A stretch of 64,000 nucleotides of DNA from Virgisporangium aliadipatigenens (lineage in GTDB: Bacteria > Actinomycetota > Actinomycetes > Mycobacteriales > Micromonosporaceae): the NCBI RefSeq assembly GCF_016863615.1, contig NZ_BOPF01000010.1, forward strand, positions 186,001 through 250,000. Direction: 5' to 3'. The notes under the pieces are model-generated. The model made no database searches and was not told where the DNA came from. It worked only from the letters and a program-made list of their open reading frames with translations. The position numbers and the translations under genes are program-made. Below are positions 38,930 through 47,243 of this stretch, piece after piece; positions within the stretch are counted from its first letter, which is position 1; each line of letters opens with the position of its first letter.

Positions 38930-40004
38930 CCTGGAGACGTTCCCGGATCTGGCCTCCCGCGCGCTGGGCGGCGGGGTGATCCACGCCAACGACGAGTTCT
39001 TCGCCGCCGCGGACCACCTCGTACTGGCCGAACCGCCGGGGTTCACGCGGGCCACGTTCGGGCCCAAGGGGCAGGTGTACGACGGCTGGGAGACCCGCCG
39101 CCGGCGCACTCCCGGGCACGACCACGCGATCGTGCGGCTCGGCGCGCCGGGCGTCGTGCGGGGCGTCGTCGTGGACACCGCGCACTTCACCGGCAACTAC
39201 CCGACGGAGGCCTCGGTGGAGGCCTGCGGCGCCGAGGGCCACCCCGCCCCCGACGAACTGGACGGGTGGGAGACGCTGGTGCCACGTTCGCCGCTGGCGG
39301 GGGACAGCCGCAACGTGTTCCCGGTCGACAGCGGCCGCCGGTACACGCACGTGCGCCTGAGCATCTACCCGGACGGCGGGGTGGCGCGGCTGCGCGTGCA
39401 CGGGGAACCCGTCGCCGACCCGAGGCACATTCCCGACCGCTTCCTGGACCTCGCGGCGCTCGAGCACGGCGGGCGCATCGTCGGGTGCAGCGACATGTTC
39501 TACGGCTCGCCCGCCAACCTCCTGCTGCCCGGTCAGGCCCGGGTGATGGGCGAGGGCTGGGAGACCAGACGCCGCCGCGACGACGGGAACGACTGGGTCG
39601 AGGTGCGCCTCGCCGCCCCCGGCCGGATCCACCTGGCCGAACTGGACGCCACGCACTTCAAGGGCAACGCACCCGGTTGGGCCTCGCTGACGGCGGTGGA
39701 CGCGGCCGGCGAACGCCTCGAACTGCTGCCCCGCACCCGCCTCCAACCCGACACCCGGCACCGCTTCCCCCTGACACCCGACCGCGACGCCGTGAACGTC
39801 CGACTCGACGCGTACCCGGACGGCGGCCTGGCCCGGCTGCGCCTGTGGGGCAGGCTCACGCCGGAGGCGTTCGCCGCGCTGGCGCTGCGCTGGTTCGAGG
39901 CGCTGCCGGAGGCGCACGCGGCGGCCCTCCTCCCCGGCGTCGAACGCCCGCTGGCGGACCCGGCGGCGCTGGCCCCGCTCGTCCCGGCGCTCAGGCTCGG
40001 GTGA
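38922..40004 (+). CDS. alc: Allantoicase
   Basis: A 360-residue enzyme that splits allantoate into ureidoglycolate and urea. The protein is two repeats of the allantoicase beta domain, each with the signature GWETRRRR (about 55 and 210) and a following [10 protein letters not shown] or [10 protein letters not shown]. The start [20 protein letters not shown] is typical of the family. The first eight bases overlap the end of allB, so translation is coupled. With the CitE-like protein and allantoinase this forms a purine-ureide catabolic operon; ureases or uricase are not in the window. Confidence 0.95.
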   Translation: MSDLETFPDLASRALGGGVIHANDEFFAAADHLVLAEPPGFTRATFGPKGQVYDGWETRRRRTPGHDHAIVRLGAPGVVRGVVVDTAHFTGNYPTEASVEACGAEGHPAPDELDGWETLVPRSPLAGDSRNVFPVDSGRRYTHVRLSIYPDGGVARLRVHGEPVADPRHIPDRFLDLAALEHGGRIVGCSDMFYGSPANLLLPGQARVMGEGWETRRRRDDGNDWVEVRLAAPGRIHLAELDATHFKGNAPGWASLTAVDAAGERLELLPRTRLQPDTRHRFPLTPDRDAVNVRLDAYPDGGLARLRLWGRLTPEAFAALALRWFEALPEAHAAALLPGVERPLADPAALAPLVPALRLG

Positions 40005-40058
40005 GGCGCGGCCGCCGGCGGTAGGCGTCGCGGCGTGGCCGACGACCCGCGCGCACCG

Positions 40059-41279
40059 TCACCGCTGGCCCGTCGTGGCGGTGGCGATGCTGGCGGCGCG
40101 GTCGAGCACCAGGTCGCGGGCGCCGGTGAGACCGACGGCGAGCGCGCCGCGCAGCACCGCGTCGGCACCGAGCGCGGAGACCTCGATCCGGGGCGGGTCG
40201 AGGGCGACCAGGCTGGTGAGCCGATCCCGGACGGGTCCGGTGAGCAGGTCTCCGCCCTGGGTGCCGATGCCGCCCCCGAGCACGACCAGTTCGGGATCGA
40301 GGATGGCCGTGACGGCGGCCAGGGCGTGTGCGACGTGGTCGGCCTCGTGGAGCACCGCCCGCGTGGCGGTGGGGTCGCCGGCGCGCGCGGCCTCGAACAC
40401 GTCCTTGGCACTGGCCGCGTCGGCCATCCCGAGGCGGCGGGCGAGGGAGACGACGCCGTCGGCGGACGCCACCGATTCGAACATGCCGCGCTTGCGCGAT
40501 GCCGGTTCGTCCTGCAGCGGGTCGCCCTCCGCGACGGGTAGGTAGCCGACCTCGCCGGCCGCGCCGCGGAACCCGCGGTACAGCTTGCCGTCGATCATGA
40601 TGCCCATGCCGGTTCCGGTGCCGATCGACACGTAGACGAAGTGGTCGATGCCGGCGCCGAGCCCGTACGCGCTCTCACCGACGGCGGCGAGGTCGACGTC
40701 GTTCTCCACCACGAACGGCGCGCCGGCCACCTCCGCGAGGCGCTCGACCGAGCCGGGGCGGTCCCAGCCGGGGAGGTTGGGCGCCGAGCGGAGCGCCCCG
40801 GTCTGCGCGTCGTGCACGCCCGGCGTGCCGAACACGGTGAGCGTGATGTCGGACCGGGCGATGCCCACCTCGGCCGTCAGTTCGTCGGCGAGGCGGGTGA
40901 GCTGGGTGACCAGGGTCGACGCGCGGGAACCACGCGACGGCCGGTCCTTACGGGCGACGATGGTGCCGAGCAGGTCAGCGACGGCGACCCGCACGTATCC
41001 GCGGCCGACGTCGACGCCGAGCACCCAGCCGGCCTCCGGCCGGACCTCGTACAGCAGGGCGGAGCGTCCGGCCGCCCCGGAGCGCTGGCCCACCTGGCGC
41101 AGCAGGCCGGCCCGTTCGAGGTGGGTGAGCGCCATCGCCACCGTCGGCTTGGACAGGCCGGTCGTCTGCGCCAGCTCGGGCCGCGACGCCTTACCGAGGC
41201 GGAACACCTCGGCGAAGACGGCGCGCGAGTTCATCACGCGCAACACGCTGGTCGTACTGGCGGCCCCGGTGATCTGCAC
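40059..41279 (-). CDS. ROK-family transcriptional repressor of the sugar operon
   Basis: A 406-residue regulator. GTG 41279 is taken as the start; a longer TTG start at 41342 would run through the operator region. Residues about 15-75 hold the winged helix (SRPELAQTTGLSKPTVAMAL). The ROK sugar-kinase fold follows with VLGVDVGRGY, a phosphate-binding SIGTGTGMGIMIDG and IDPEL near the end. The zinc-binding Cys cluster usual in ROK proteins is absent. It is divergent from the ABC transporter operon and most likely represses it until the sugar binds, as XylR does. Confidence 0.9.
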   Translation of the reverse strand: MQITGAASTTSVLRVMNSRAVFAEVFRLGKASRPELAQTTGLSKPTVAMALTHLERAGLLRQVGQRSGAAGRSALLYEVRPEAGWVLGVDVGRGYVRVAVADLLGTIVARKDRPSRGSRASTLVTQLTRLADELTAEVGIARSDITLTVFGTPGVHDAQTGALRSAPNLPGWDRPGSVERLAEVAGAPFVVENDVDLAAVGESAYGLGAGIDHFVYVSIGTGTGMGIMIDGKLYRGFRGAAGEVGYLPVAEGDPLQDEPASRKRGMFESVASADGVVSLARRLGMADAASAKDVFEAARAGDPTATRAVLHEADHVAHALAAVTAILDPELVVLGGGIGTQGGDLLTGPVRDRLTSLVALDPPRIEVSALGADAVLRGALAVGLTGARDLVLDRAASIATATTGQR

Positions 41280-41300
41280 CGGCCCAGCGTGCCACAGCCT

Positions 41301-41332
41301 TTCGAAAAGGTCTCTTATCAAATTCGTAAAGG
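41301..41332. promoter_or_regulatory. Candidate ROK operator: direct repeats 22 bp apart
   Basis: TTCGAAAAGG (41301-41310) and TTCGTAAAGG (41323-41332) are separated by AT-rich TCTCTTATCAAA. Start-to-start spacing of 22 bp is two helical turns, so both sites face the same side of the DNA between the divergent starts. Confidence 0.5.
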
Positions 41333-41397
41333 ACCTAGCCAAATCGCGCCGCGTGACCCACGATGCTCAGCACCACCGAGGTTCAGGAGGCAACCTC

Positions 41398-42474
41398 ATG
41401 AGAACCAGCTGGCTCGCCGTCGCTCTGGTAGCGGCAACCCTGATCAGCGGCTGTGGCAACGGTTCGGCCACCGGCAACTCCGGCGACAAGGACGCCCCGA
41501 CCATCGCCCTGTTCCTCCCCGAGTCCAAGACGACCCGTTACGAAGCGTTCGACCGGCCGCTGTTCGAGGCCAAGGTCAAGGCGCTGTGCGCCGACTGCAA
41601 ACTGCTGTACTCCAATGCCGACCAGGACGCGGCCAAGCAGCAACAGCAGGTCGAGGCCGCCCTGACCCAGGGTGCCGACGTGCTCGTGCTCGACGCGGTC
41701 GACGCCAGCGCGGTCGCCTCGCTCGTGAACCAGGCCAAGCAGAAGAAGGTTCCGGTGATCGCCTATGACCGGCTGATCTCGGCGATCTCCTACGAGTACT
41801 ACGTGTCGTTCAACAACGTGCGGGTCGGCGAGATGCAGGGCCAGGCGCTGCTCGACGCCATGACCAGGGCCGGAACGGTCGACAAGGGCAAGATCGTCAT
41901 GATCAACGGCGCGCCGACCGATCCCAGTTCGGCCGACTACAAGAACGGCGCGCACAAGGTGCTCGACGGGAAGGTCCAGATCGGCCGGGAGTTCGACACC
42001 CCGGACTGGAGCCCGGACAAGGCCCAGCAGGAGATGGAGCAGGCCATCACCGCCCTGGGGCGCGACAACATCGTCGGCGTCCTGTCGGCCAACGACGGCA
42101 TGGCCGGCGGCGCGATCGCGGCGATGAAGCGGGCCGGCTTCCCCACCATGCCACCGATCACCGGCCAGGACGCCGAACTCGCCGCCGTGCAGCGGATCCT
42201 GACCGGCGAGCAGTACATGACCATCTACCTCGACATCCGCGCCGAGGCGGAGAAGGCGGCGGAGCTGGCCGTCGCGTTGGGCCGGGGGCAGAAGCCCGCG
42301 GCGCCGACGACGGTCGACAACGGCACCAAGGCCATCCCGTCGTTCCTCCTCGACCCGATCGCGGTCACCGCCGACCGGGTCAAGGACACGATCGTCAAGG
42401 ACGGCTTCTACAAGGCGTCCGAGATCTGCACCGGCGCCGTCGCGGCGGCGTGCGCCAAGGCGGGCATCCAGTAG
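41398..42474 (+). CDS. Sugar ABC transporter binding lipoprotein (xylose/ribose type)
   Basis: A 358-residue periplasmic-binding-type lipoprotein. AGGAGG precedes ATG 41398. The signal ends in the lipobox LISGCGN, anchoring the protein outside the membrane. The body is the type I sugar-binding fold, closest in pattern to XylF (IALFLPESKTTRYEAFDRPL, VLVLDAVDASAVASLV, VPVIAYDRLI, GVLSANDGMAGGAIAAMKRA, PPITGQDAELAAVQRIL). D-xylose is the best guess. It heads a four-gene operon in which every junction is a stop/start overlap. Confidence 0.9.
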   Translation: MRTSWLAVALVAATLISGCGNGSATGNSGDKDAPTIALFLPESKTTRYEAFDRPLFEAKVKALCADCKLLYSNADQDAAKQQQQVEAALTQGADVLVLDAVDASAVASLVNQAKQKKVPVIAYDRLISAISYEYYVSFNNVRVGEMQGQALLDAMTRAGTVDKGKIVMINGAPTDPSSADYKNGAHKVLDGKVQIGREFDTPDWSPDKAQQEMEQAITALGRDNIVGVLSANDGMAGGAIAAMKRAGFPTMPPITGQDAELAAVQRILTGEQYMTIYLDIRAEAEKAAELAVALGRGQKPAAPTTVDNGTKAIPSFLLDPIAVTADRVKDTIVKDGFYKASEICTGAVAAACAKAGIQ

Positions 42475-43196
42475 TGCTCTCGGCGATCGGTGTCTCCAAG
42501 CGCTACAACGCGGTCCAGGCTCTCGACGGGGTGAGCCTGGACCTGCGCGCCGGCGAGGTCGTCGCGCTGGTCGGCGACAACGGCGCGGGCAAGTCCACGC
42601 TGGTCAAGGTCATCTCCGGCGTCGTCACCCCGGACGAGGGCCGGATCGAACAGGACGGGCACCCGGTGCGCGTCAACGATCCGCTGGACGCCCAGCGGAT
42701 CGGGGTGTCCACCGTTCACCAGGACCTGGCGCTGTGCGAGAACCTCGACGTCATCGCCAACCTGTTCCTGGGCGCCGAGCGGCACCGGTGGTCGGTGCTG
42801 CGGCACATCCGGATGGAACGCACCGCCCGCGACCTGCTGTCCTCATTGGACGTACGGATCCGGGACATCGGTGTGCCGGTCGCCATGCTGTCGGGCGGGC
42901 AGCGGCAGTCGGTCGCGATCGCGCGGGCCCTGATCGGGGAGCCGCGGGTGGTCATCCTGGACGAGCCCACGGCCGCCCTCGGCGTCGAACAGACCGCGCA
43001 GGTGCTCGCGCTGATCCGGCGGCTGCGCGAGCGCGGACTCGCGGTGCTGCTCATCTCGCACAACCTCGCCGACGTCCGGGCGGTCAGCGACCGGATCGTC
43101 GTGCTGCGGCTCGGCCGCAACGCCGGCGAGTTCCCGACCGAAGGCACCGCGCCGGAAGCCGTCGTCGCCGCCATCACCGGGGGTGGATCGCTGTGA
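42474..43196 (+). CDS. Sugar ABC transporter ATP-binding protein, single domain
   Basis: A 240-residue ATPase with Walker A GDNGAGKST, signature MLSGGQRQSVAIARAL, Walker B VVILDEPTAAL and the switch His in LLISHNLADV. Ribose/xylose-type ATPases are often about 500 residues with two tandem domains; here only one exists, so two copies must assemble with the permease. The start GTG overlaps the binding-protein stop (TAGTG) and the stop overlaps the permease GTG. Confidence 0.93.
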   Translation: MLSAIGVSKRYNAVQALDGVSLDLRAGEVVALVGDNGAGKSTLVKVISGVVTPDEGRIEQDGHPVRVNDPLDAQRIGVSTVHQDLALCENLDVIANLFLGAERHRWSVLRHIRMERTARDLLSSLDVRIRDIGVPVAMLSGGQRQSVAIARALIGEPRVVILDEPTAALGVEQTAQVLALIRRLRERGLAVLLISHNLADVRAVSDRIVVLRLGRNAGEFPTEGTAPEAVVAAITGGGSL

Positions 43197-44329
43197 ACCT
43201 GCGCGACAGGGATCTCGGATCGTGGCCCGTGGTCGGCGGGCTGGCCGCGATCGCGGTCGTCTTCGGCGTCCTCAACGAACACTTCCTCTCGGCCGAGAAC
43301 CTCACCAACCTGGCGCTGCAGATGGCCGCGACGGGCACCATCTCCCTCGGTCTCGTCCTGGTGATCCTGCTGGGGGAGATCGACCTGTCCGCCGGTTCGG
43401 TCAGCGGGCTGTGCGCGGTGGTGATGACCATCCTGTACGTGCGCCACGGGTGGAACCCGGCCGCGGCCGTCGCCGTCGCCCTCGCCGTGGCGGCACTCAT
43501 CGGCGCGCTGCACGGCTTCATGTTTACCCGGTTGGGGATCCCGTCGTTCGTGGTGACGCTCGCCGGCCTCATCGGCTGGCAGGGACTCATGCTCTACCTT
43601 CTCGGCCGGGGCGGAACGATCAACCTGCCGTTCGACGGGGCGGTGGCGAAGCTGAGCGACACCTGGCTGCCGCCGTGGGCGGGGTTTCTCCTCGCCGCGC
43701 TGATCGTCGGGATCCGGACCGGCAGCGTCCTGAACGGGCGCCGGATGCGGCGTGCCGCCGGGCTGCCGGTGCCGTCCGGGCGATGGTCGGCGCTGCGGCT
43801 GGTCGGCCTCGCGGTCGCGCTGGCCGCCGTGGCCGCCGTTCTCTCGGCCGACCGGGGCGTGCCGTTGCTGCTGCTCATCTTCGCCGCGCTCGTGGTGGCC
43901 GCCGACCTCGTGCTGCGGCACACCACCTTCGGGCGGCACGTGTTCGCGGTCGGCGGCAACGCGGAGGCTGCCCGGCGGGCCGGCATCCACGTGACCCGGA
44001 TCCGGATCCTCGCCTTCGTCGGCGGCTCGGTACTGGCGGCCTTCGGCGGGATCCTCGCCGCCGGCCGGCTGGCCGCGGTCAACCAGAGTTCCGGCAGCAG
44101 CGACACGCTGCTGATGGCGATCGCCGCCGCGGTCATCGGCGGCGTCTCCCTGTTCGGCGGCCGGGGACGGGCGTACGCCGCGCTCCTGGGCATCCTCGTC
44201 ATCCAGTCCATCACCAACGGCATGCTGCTGCTCAACGTGGACTCGTCGGTGCGTTACATGGTGACCGCCGCGGTGCTCGCGGTCGCCGTCGCCATCGACT
44301 CGCTCGCCAGGCGTGGCCAGAAACGGTGA
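43193..44329 (+). CDS. Sugar ABC transporter permease
   Basis: A 378-residue integral membrane protein of the carbohydrate-uptake type 2 family. About ten helices are seen, with the hallmark VILLGEIDLSAGSVSGLCAV and, later, VFAVGGNAEAARRAGI containing the coupling segment for the ATPase. A cytoplasmic insertion (about 160-200, RTGSVLNGRRMRRAAGL) matches XylH-like permeases, which supports xylose. GTG 43193 and the stop at 44329 both overlap neighbours as GTGA. Confidence 0.92.
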   Translation: MNLRDRDLGSWPVVGGLAAIAVVFGVLNEHFLSAENLTNLALQMAATGTISLGLVLVILLGEIDLSAGSVSGLCAVVMTILYVRHGWNPAAAVAVALAVAALIGALHGFMFTRLGIPSFVVTLAGLIGWQGLMLYLLGRGGTINLPFDGAVAKLSDTWLPPWAGFLLAALIVGIRTGSVLNGRRMRRAAGLPVPSGRWSALRLVGLAVALAAVAAVLSADRGVPLLLLIFAALVVAADLVLRHTTFGRHVFAVGGNAEAARRAGIHVTRIRILAFVGGSVLAAFGGILAAGRLAAVNQSSGSSDTLLMAIAAAVIGGVSLFGGRGRAYAALLGILVIQSITNGMLLLNVDSSVRYMVTAAVLAVAVAIDSLARRGQKR

Positions 44330-45225
44330 CGGTTCTCGGTATCGACTTCGGTGGCACCAAGGTGGCGCTCGCCACCGCGCCCGCCACCGAATCCTCCACA
44401 GTGGACGGTGGGTCCGCGCTGCGCGACACCGTGCGCCTGCCGACCCTTGCCGCGGCCGGTGCCGCACAGCTGGTCGAGCGGGCGCTCGCCGCGGCCAGGA
44501 CCCTGACCGGCCGGCCGACCGCCGTCGGCGTGTCGACGTTCGGCGTCGTGTCGCAGGGCCGGATCCGGTTGGCGCCGAACGTGCCCGGATGGGACGGTCT
44601 GGAACTGCCGCGGCTGTTGCGCGAGGAGTTCGGGCAGGCGCCAGTCGTGGTCCACAACGACGTCAACGCCGCCGCGACCGCCGAACTGCGCTGGGGCGCA
44701 CTGCGCGGCGTGGACCTGGGCGTCTACCTGAACCTGGGCACCGGCATCGGCGGCGCGCTGATCGTGGGCGGGCGGGTGCTGACCGGGGCGCACGGTGCCG
44801 CCGGCGAGATCGGCTACCTGCTCGGCCCGGATCCGACCCGGTGCTTCGCGACCGGGCACGCGCCGCTGGAGGAGCTGGCGTCGGGAGGCGCGCTCACCGC
44901 CCGGAGCGCACGCCTGTTGCGGCGTGACGTCACCGCGTCCCAGCTGTTCGACCTCGCCGACGACCCGGACATCGCCGCCCTGCTGGACCCCGCCGTCGAC
45001 GCGCTCGCGGCGGCCGTGGCCAACCTGTGCATCGCCGTCGACCCGCAGCGCGTGGTCATCGGCGGCGGCATGATGGCGGCGGCGCGGCACCTCCTGCCCC
45101 GGATCGCGGCGCTGGCCGCACGCGCCGTCCCGTTCCCACCGGAGATCCGGGCCGCCCGGTTCGTCCACGACGCGCCGCTGCGGGGCGCGCTGGCGCTCGC
45201 CCTGGACGCGGCCGTCACGGGCTGA
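44326..45225 (+). CDS. ROK-family sugar kinase
   Basis: A 299-residue kinase with phosphate loop GIDFGGTKVALA at the start, the catalytic Asp in VVHNDVNAAATAE and the adenosine motif LNLGTGIGGALIVGG. Residues after HGAAGEIGYLL lack the zinc-binding CxCGxxGCxE found in most ROK glucokinases (a single Cys remains in PTRCFATGHAPLEELASGG), so it may be a different hexose or N-acetylhexosamine kinase. It closes the transporter operon, so it probably phosphorylates the imported sugar. The final 11 bases overlap the DUF4259 gene. Confidence 0.9.
   Translation: MTVLGIDFGGTKVALATAPATESSTVDGGSALRDTVRLPTLAAAGAAQLVERALAAARTLTGRPTAVGVSTFGVVSQGRIRLAPNVPGWDGLELPRLLREEFGQAPVVVHNDVNAAATAELRWGALRGVDLGVYLNLGTGIGGALIVGGRVLTGAHGAAGEIGYLLGPDPTRCFATGHAPLEELASGGALTARSARLLRRDVTASQLFDLADDPDIAALLDPAVDALAAAVANLCIAVDPQRVVIGGGMMAAARHLLPRIAALAARAVPFPPEIRAARFVHDAPLRGALALALDAAVTG
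44394..44406. repeat. Palindrome copy 8, CTCCACAGTGGAC (one mismatch)
   Basis: Only the first base differs. In the ROK kinase gene, read as Ser-Thr-Val-Asp in an exposed loop. Confidence 0.7.
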
Positions 45226-45619
45226 GGGTGGCGCGGAGTTCGTCGAGGGTGGCGGCCGCGTCGTCGAACGAGTCGGCCTCCTCCCACAGTTCGCGCCACT
45301 CGGAGTCCTCGGCCTCCACGCGGTCGAGTGCCCGCAGCGCGAGGCTCACCAGGGTCGGGTCGGTGGGCGGCAGGTCGGTGGCCGGGACGGCTCCGGTGGG
45401 GTCGTCGAGCGCGGTGCCGGCGTGTGCCGCCGCCACCACGGCGGCCGCCGCGACCGCGGCCTGGGCGACGTCGCGGTCCACGTAGTCCTCCTCGTCGGCC
45501 GCCTCCGCAAGCGTCTCCCGCACGAGTGCGCCGCGGTCGGCCGCGGCGGTGTGCCGCAACTGCGCCAGGAAGTCTCCCGCGCCGTCGTTCTCGAAGACCC
45601 CGATGCCCCAAGCGCCCAT
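45215..45619 (-). CDS. DUF4259 family protein
   Basis: A 134-residue protein. ATG 45619 yields MGAWGIGVFENDGAGDFLAQ, the family signature. The remainder is Ala/Asp/Glu-rich helices with no catalytic residues evident. DUF4259 proteins are small soluble proteins of unknown role, sometimes near toxin/immunity genes in other bacteria. Here it is convergent with the ROK kinase and 49 bases upstream, on the same strand, of nothing but the NicO gene's end, so it appears to be a lone gene. Confidence 0.82.
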   Translation of the reverse strand: MGAWGIGVFENDGAGDFLAQLRHTAAADRGALVRETLAEAADEEDYVDRDVAQAAVAAAAVVAAAHAGTALDDPTGAVPATDLPPTDPTLVSLALRALDRVEAEDSEWRELWEEADSFDDAAATLDELRATLSP

Positions 45620-45667
45620 GTCGGCAGTGTCCACCATGGGCGCCCGTAAATGGGGGACACCCCTTGC

Positions 45668-47188
45668 CTACAGGAGGGTCGCCGCCGCGCGGCCCAGTAC
45701 CCCGAGGCCCACCAGCAGGATGAGCGAACCGGTGGCCGCCGGCGCCGCCGACGACAGTTTCGCCCAGGCGGTCCGGAGGCGGCCGGCGACCGGGCCGAGG
45801 CGGGCGCGGCGCGCCTCCCAGCGGCGTTGCAGGCCGACGAGCAGGAGGCCGGCGCCGGTGAGCGTGGCCGCCATGCCGAGGCCGTAGGAGATCACCAGCA
45901 GCACCCCGAACCAGGTGCGGCCCAGGCCGATCGCCGCCAGCAGGATGATCAGGGCGGACGGGCTGGGGACCAGGCCGCCCGCGATGCCGATGCCGGCGAT
46001 GCTCCACCGACCCGGGCCGTGCGAGTGCGAATGCCCGCCGTGCGAGTGCGAGTGGGTGTGTTCGCCGTGCGAGTGGGCGTGATCATGTCCGTGCGCATGG
46101 TGATCATCGTGGTGGTGATGACCGTGGCCGTGGCCGAGCGAGCGGCCGCGGGCCAGGCCCCACAGCATGCCGGCGCCGACCACCAGGATCAGCGCGCCGC
46201 TGGCCACGCCGAGCCAGCCGAGCACCACCTGGCCCGCCAGGCCCACCACCGTCGTCAGCAGCAGGCCGACCACCAGGACGCCACCGGTGTGCGTGGCCGT
46301 CACCACCGCGCCGACCGCCACCGCGTCGCGCGGGCGGCCCTGCTTGCCGGCCAGGTACGCGGCCATCACCGTCTTGCCGTGCCCCGGCAGCACCGCGTGC
46401 GCGGCGCCCAGCACCAACGCCAGCAGCACGGCGAGCAGGCCGATCGGCACCGTGCGGTCCGGGCCCGAGAGCAGGTCGCGCAGCTTCGCGTCGGCGGCCG
46501 CCACCAGCCCGGCGCCCGGGTACGACGAACGTTCGGGCAGCGGTGCGGCGACCGTCGCTGCCCCGCCGTCGCCGGGTTCGGTGCGCAGCGTGGCCGTGCG
46601 CACGTCCGGCGGGTTCGTGATCAGTTCGGCGGGGTAGTCGCGGAGGTCGCCGGCGCGGCTGACCGTCGGCAACGGCGAGTCGAGCAGCCGCACGCCGGTG
46701 CCCGTGGCGGTCAGTTCCCGCCAGCCGATGCGGTCGGCCAGGTAGTTGTTGGCCACCGTGACCGTCGCGGGGGAGTCCAGCCGGGCCGCTGCCGCAAGCG
46801 CGCACTCAGTGCGACTCGTGGGCAGTGCGGCCGTTCCCTCGGAATAGGAGAAGGACGCGGACGTGACCGTGAGGGACAGGCGGCTCCCGTCGACCGCGAC
46901 CTCGAAGCGGCTCGCCAGAGCCGAGCAGGTCGCCGCCGCGAACGCCGCGCGTTCGGCGTCGTCGGCGACCCCGTCCCCGGAGGTGTCCACAGTGGACTTC
47001 TCCTGAACGGTCGGGATCTCGGCGCTGTCGACCACCGCGCGCACCCGCACCGCGTCCGGCGTCAGCGACAGGGCGGCGAGCTGGTTCACGGAGAAGTTGC
47101 CGAGCGGGTGGGCCGACGCGGGCGCGGCGGGGAAGGCGAGCGCGAGGCCGGCGCCGGCCAGCGCGGCGGCGATCACGAGTCGACGCAT
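45668..47188 (-). CDS. NicO/RcnA-type nickel-cobalt exporter with exported N-domain and His-rich loop
   Basis: A 506-residue protein. A signal peptide (LVIAAALAGAGLALAF, then PASA) leads an extracytoplasmic domain (about 30-255; HPLGNFSVNQL is typical of this group). The NicO permease follows with LGAAHAVLPGHGKTVMAAYLAGKQ, where the His and Asp-like residues handle metal, and about six helices. Between two helices is a stretch of about 45 residues where roughly every second residue is His, a metal-buffering loop. GLVPSPSALIILLAAIGLGR is the second family motif. Export of nickel or cobalt is likely. A Shine-Dalgarno (AAGGA) precedes ATG 47188. Confidence 0.9.
   Translation of the reverse strand: MRRLVIAAALAGAGLALAFPAAPASAHPLGNFSVNQLAALSLTPDAVRVRAVVDSAEIPTVQEKSTVDTSGDGVADDAERAAFAAATCSALASRFEVAVDGSRLSLTVTSASFSYSEGTAALPTSRTECALAAAARLDSPATVTVANNYLADRIGWRELTATGTGVRLLDSPLPTVSRAGDLRDYPAELITNPPDVRTATLRTEPGDGGAATVAAPLPERSSYPGAGLVAAADAKLRDLLSGPDRTVPIGLLAVLLALVLGAAHAVLPGHGKTVMAAYLAGKQGRPRDAVAVGAVVTATHTGGVLVVGLLLTTVVGLAGQVVLGWLGVASGALILVVGAGMLWGLARGRSLGHGHGHHHHDDHHAHGHDHAHSHGEHTHSHSHGGHSHSHGPGRWSIAGIGIAGGLVPSPSALIILLAAIGLGRTWFGVLLVISYGLGMAATLTGAGLLLVGLQRRWEARRARLGPVAGRLRTAWAKLSSAAPAATGSLILLVGLGVLGRAAATLL
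46985..46997. repeat. GTCCACAGTGGAC palindrome, copy 9
   Basis: Exact dyad in the NicO gene, which is on the minus strand, and again read as Ser-Thr-Val-Asp. Confidence 0.8.
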
Positions 47189-47209
47189 GGGACGTCCTTC
47201 ACGAAGAAG

Positions 47210-47237
47210 CGGGGTGGGGCGCGGACGCCCCACCCCG
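47210..47237 (-). terminator. Hairpin between DUF4331 and NicO genes
   Basis: Twelve perfect pairs (CGGGGTGGGGCG with CGCCCCACCCCG) around a CGGA loop, then TTCTTCG on the minus strand. It sits inside the 55-base gap, so it should limit read-through from DUF4331 into NicO. Confidence 0.65.
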
Positions 47238-47243
47238 AGCGGG

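Noticed and set aside
41280-41342. TTG start extending the ROK repressor by 21 residues
   Set aside because: The extension covers the AT-rich operator repeats and is not part of the ROK regulator family.
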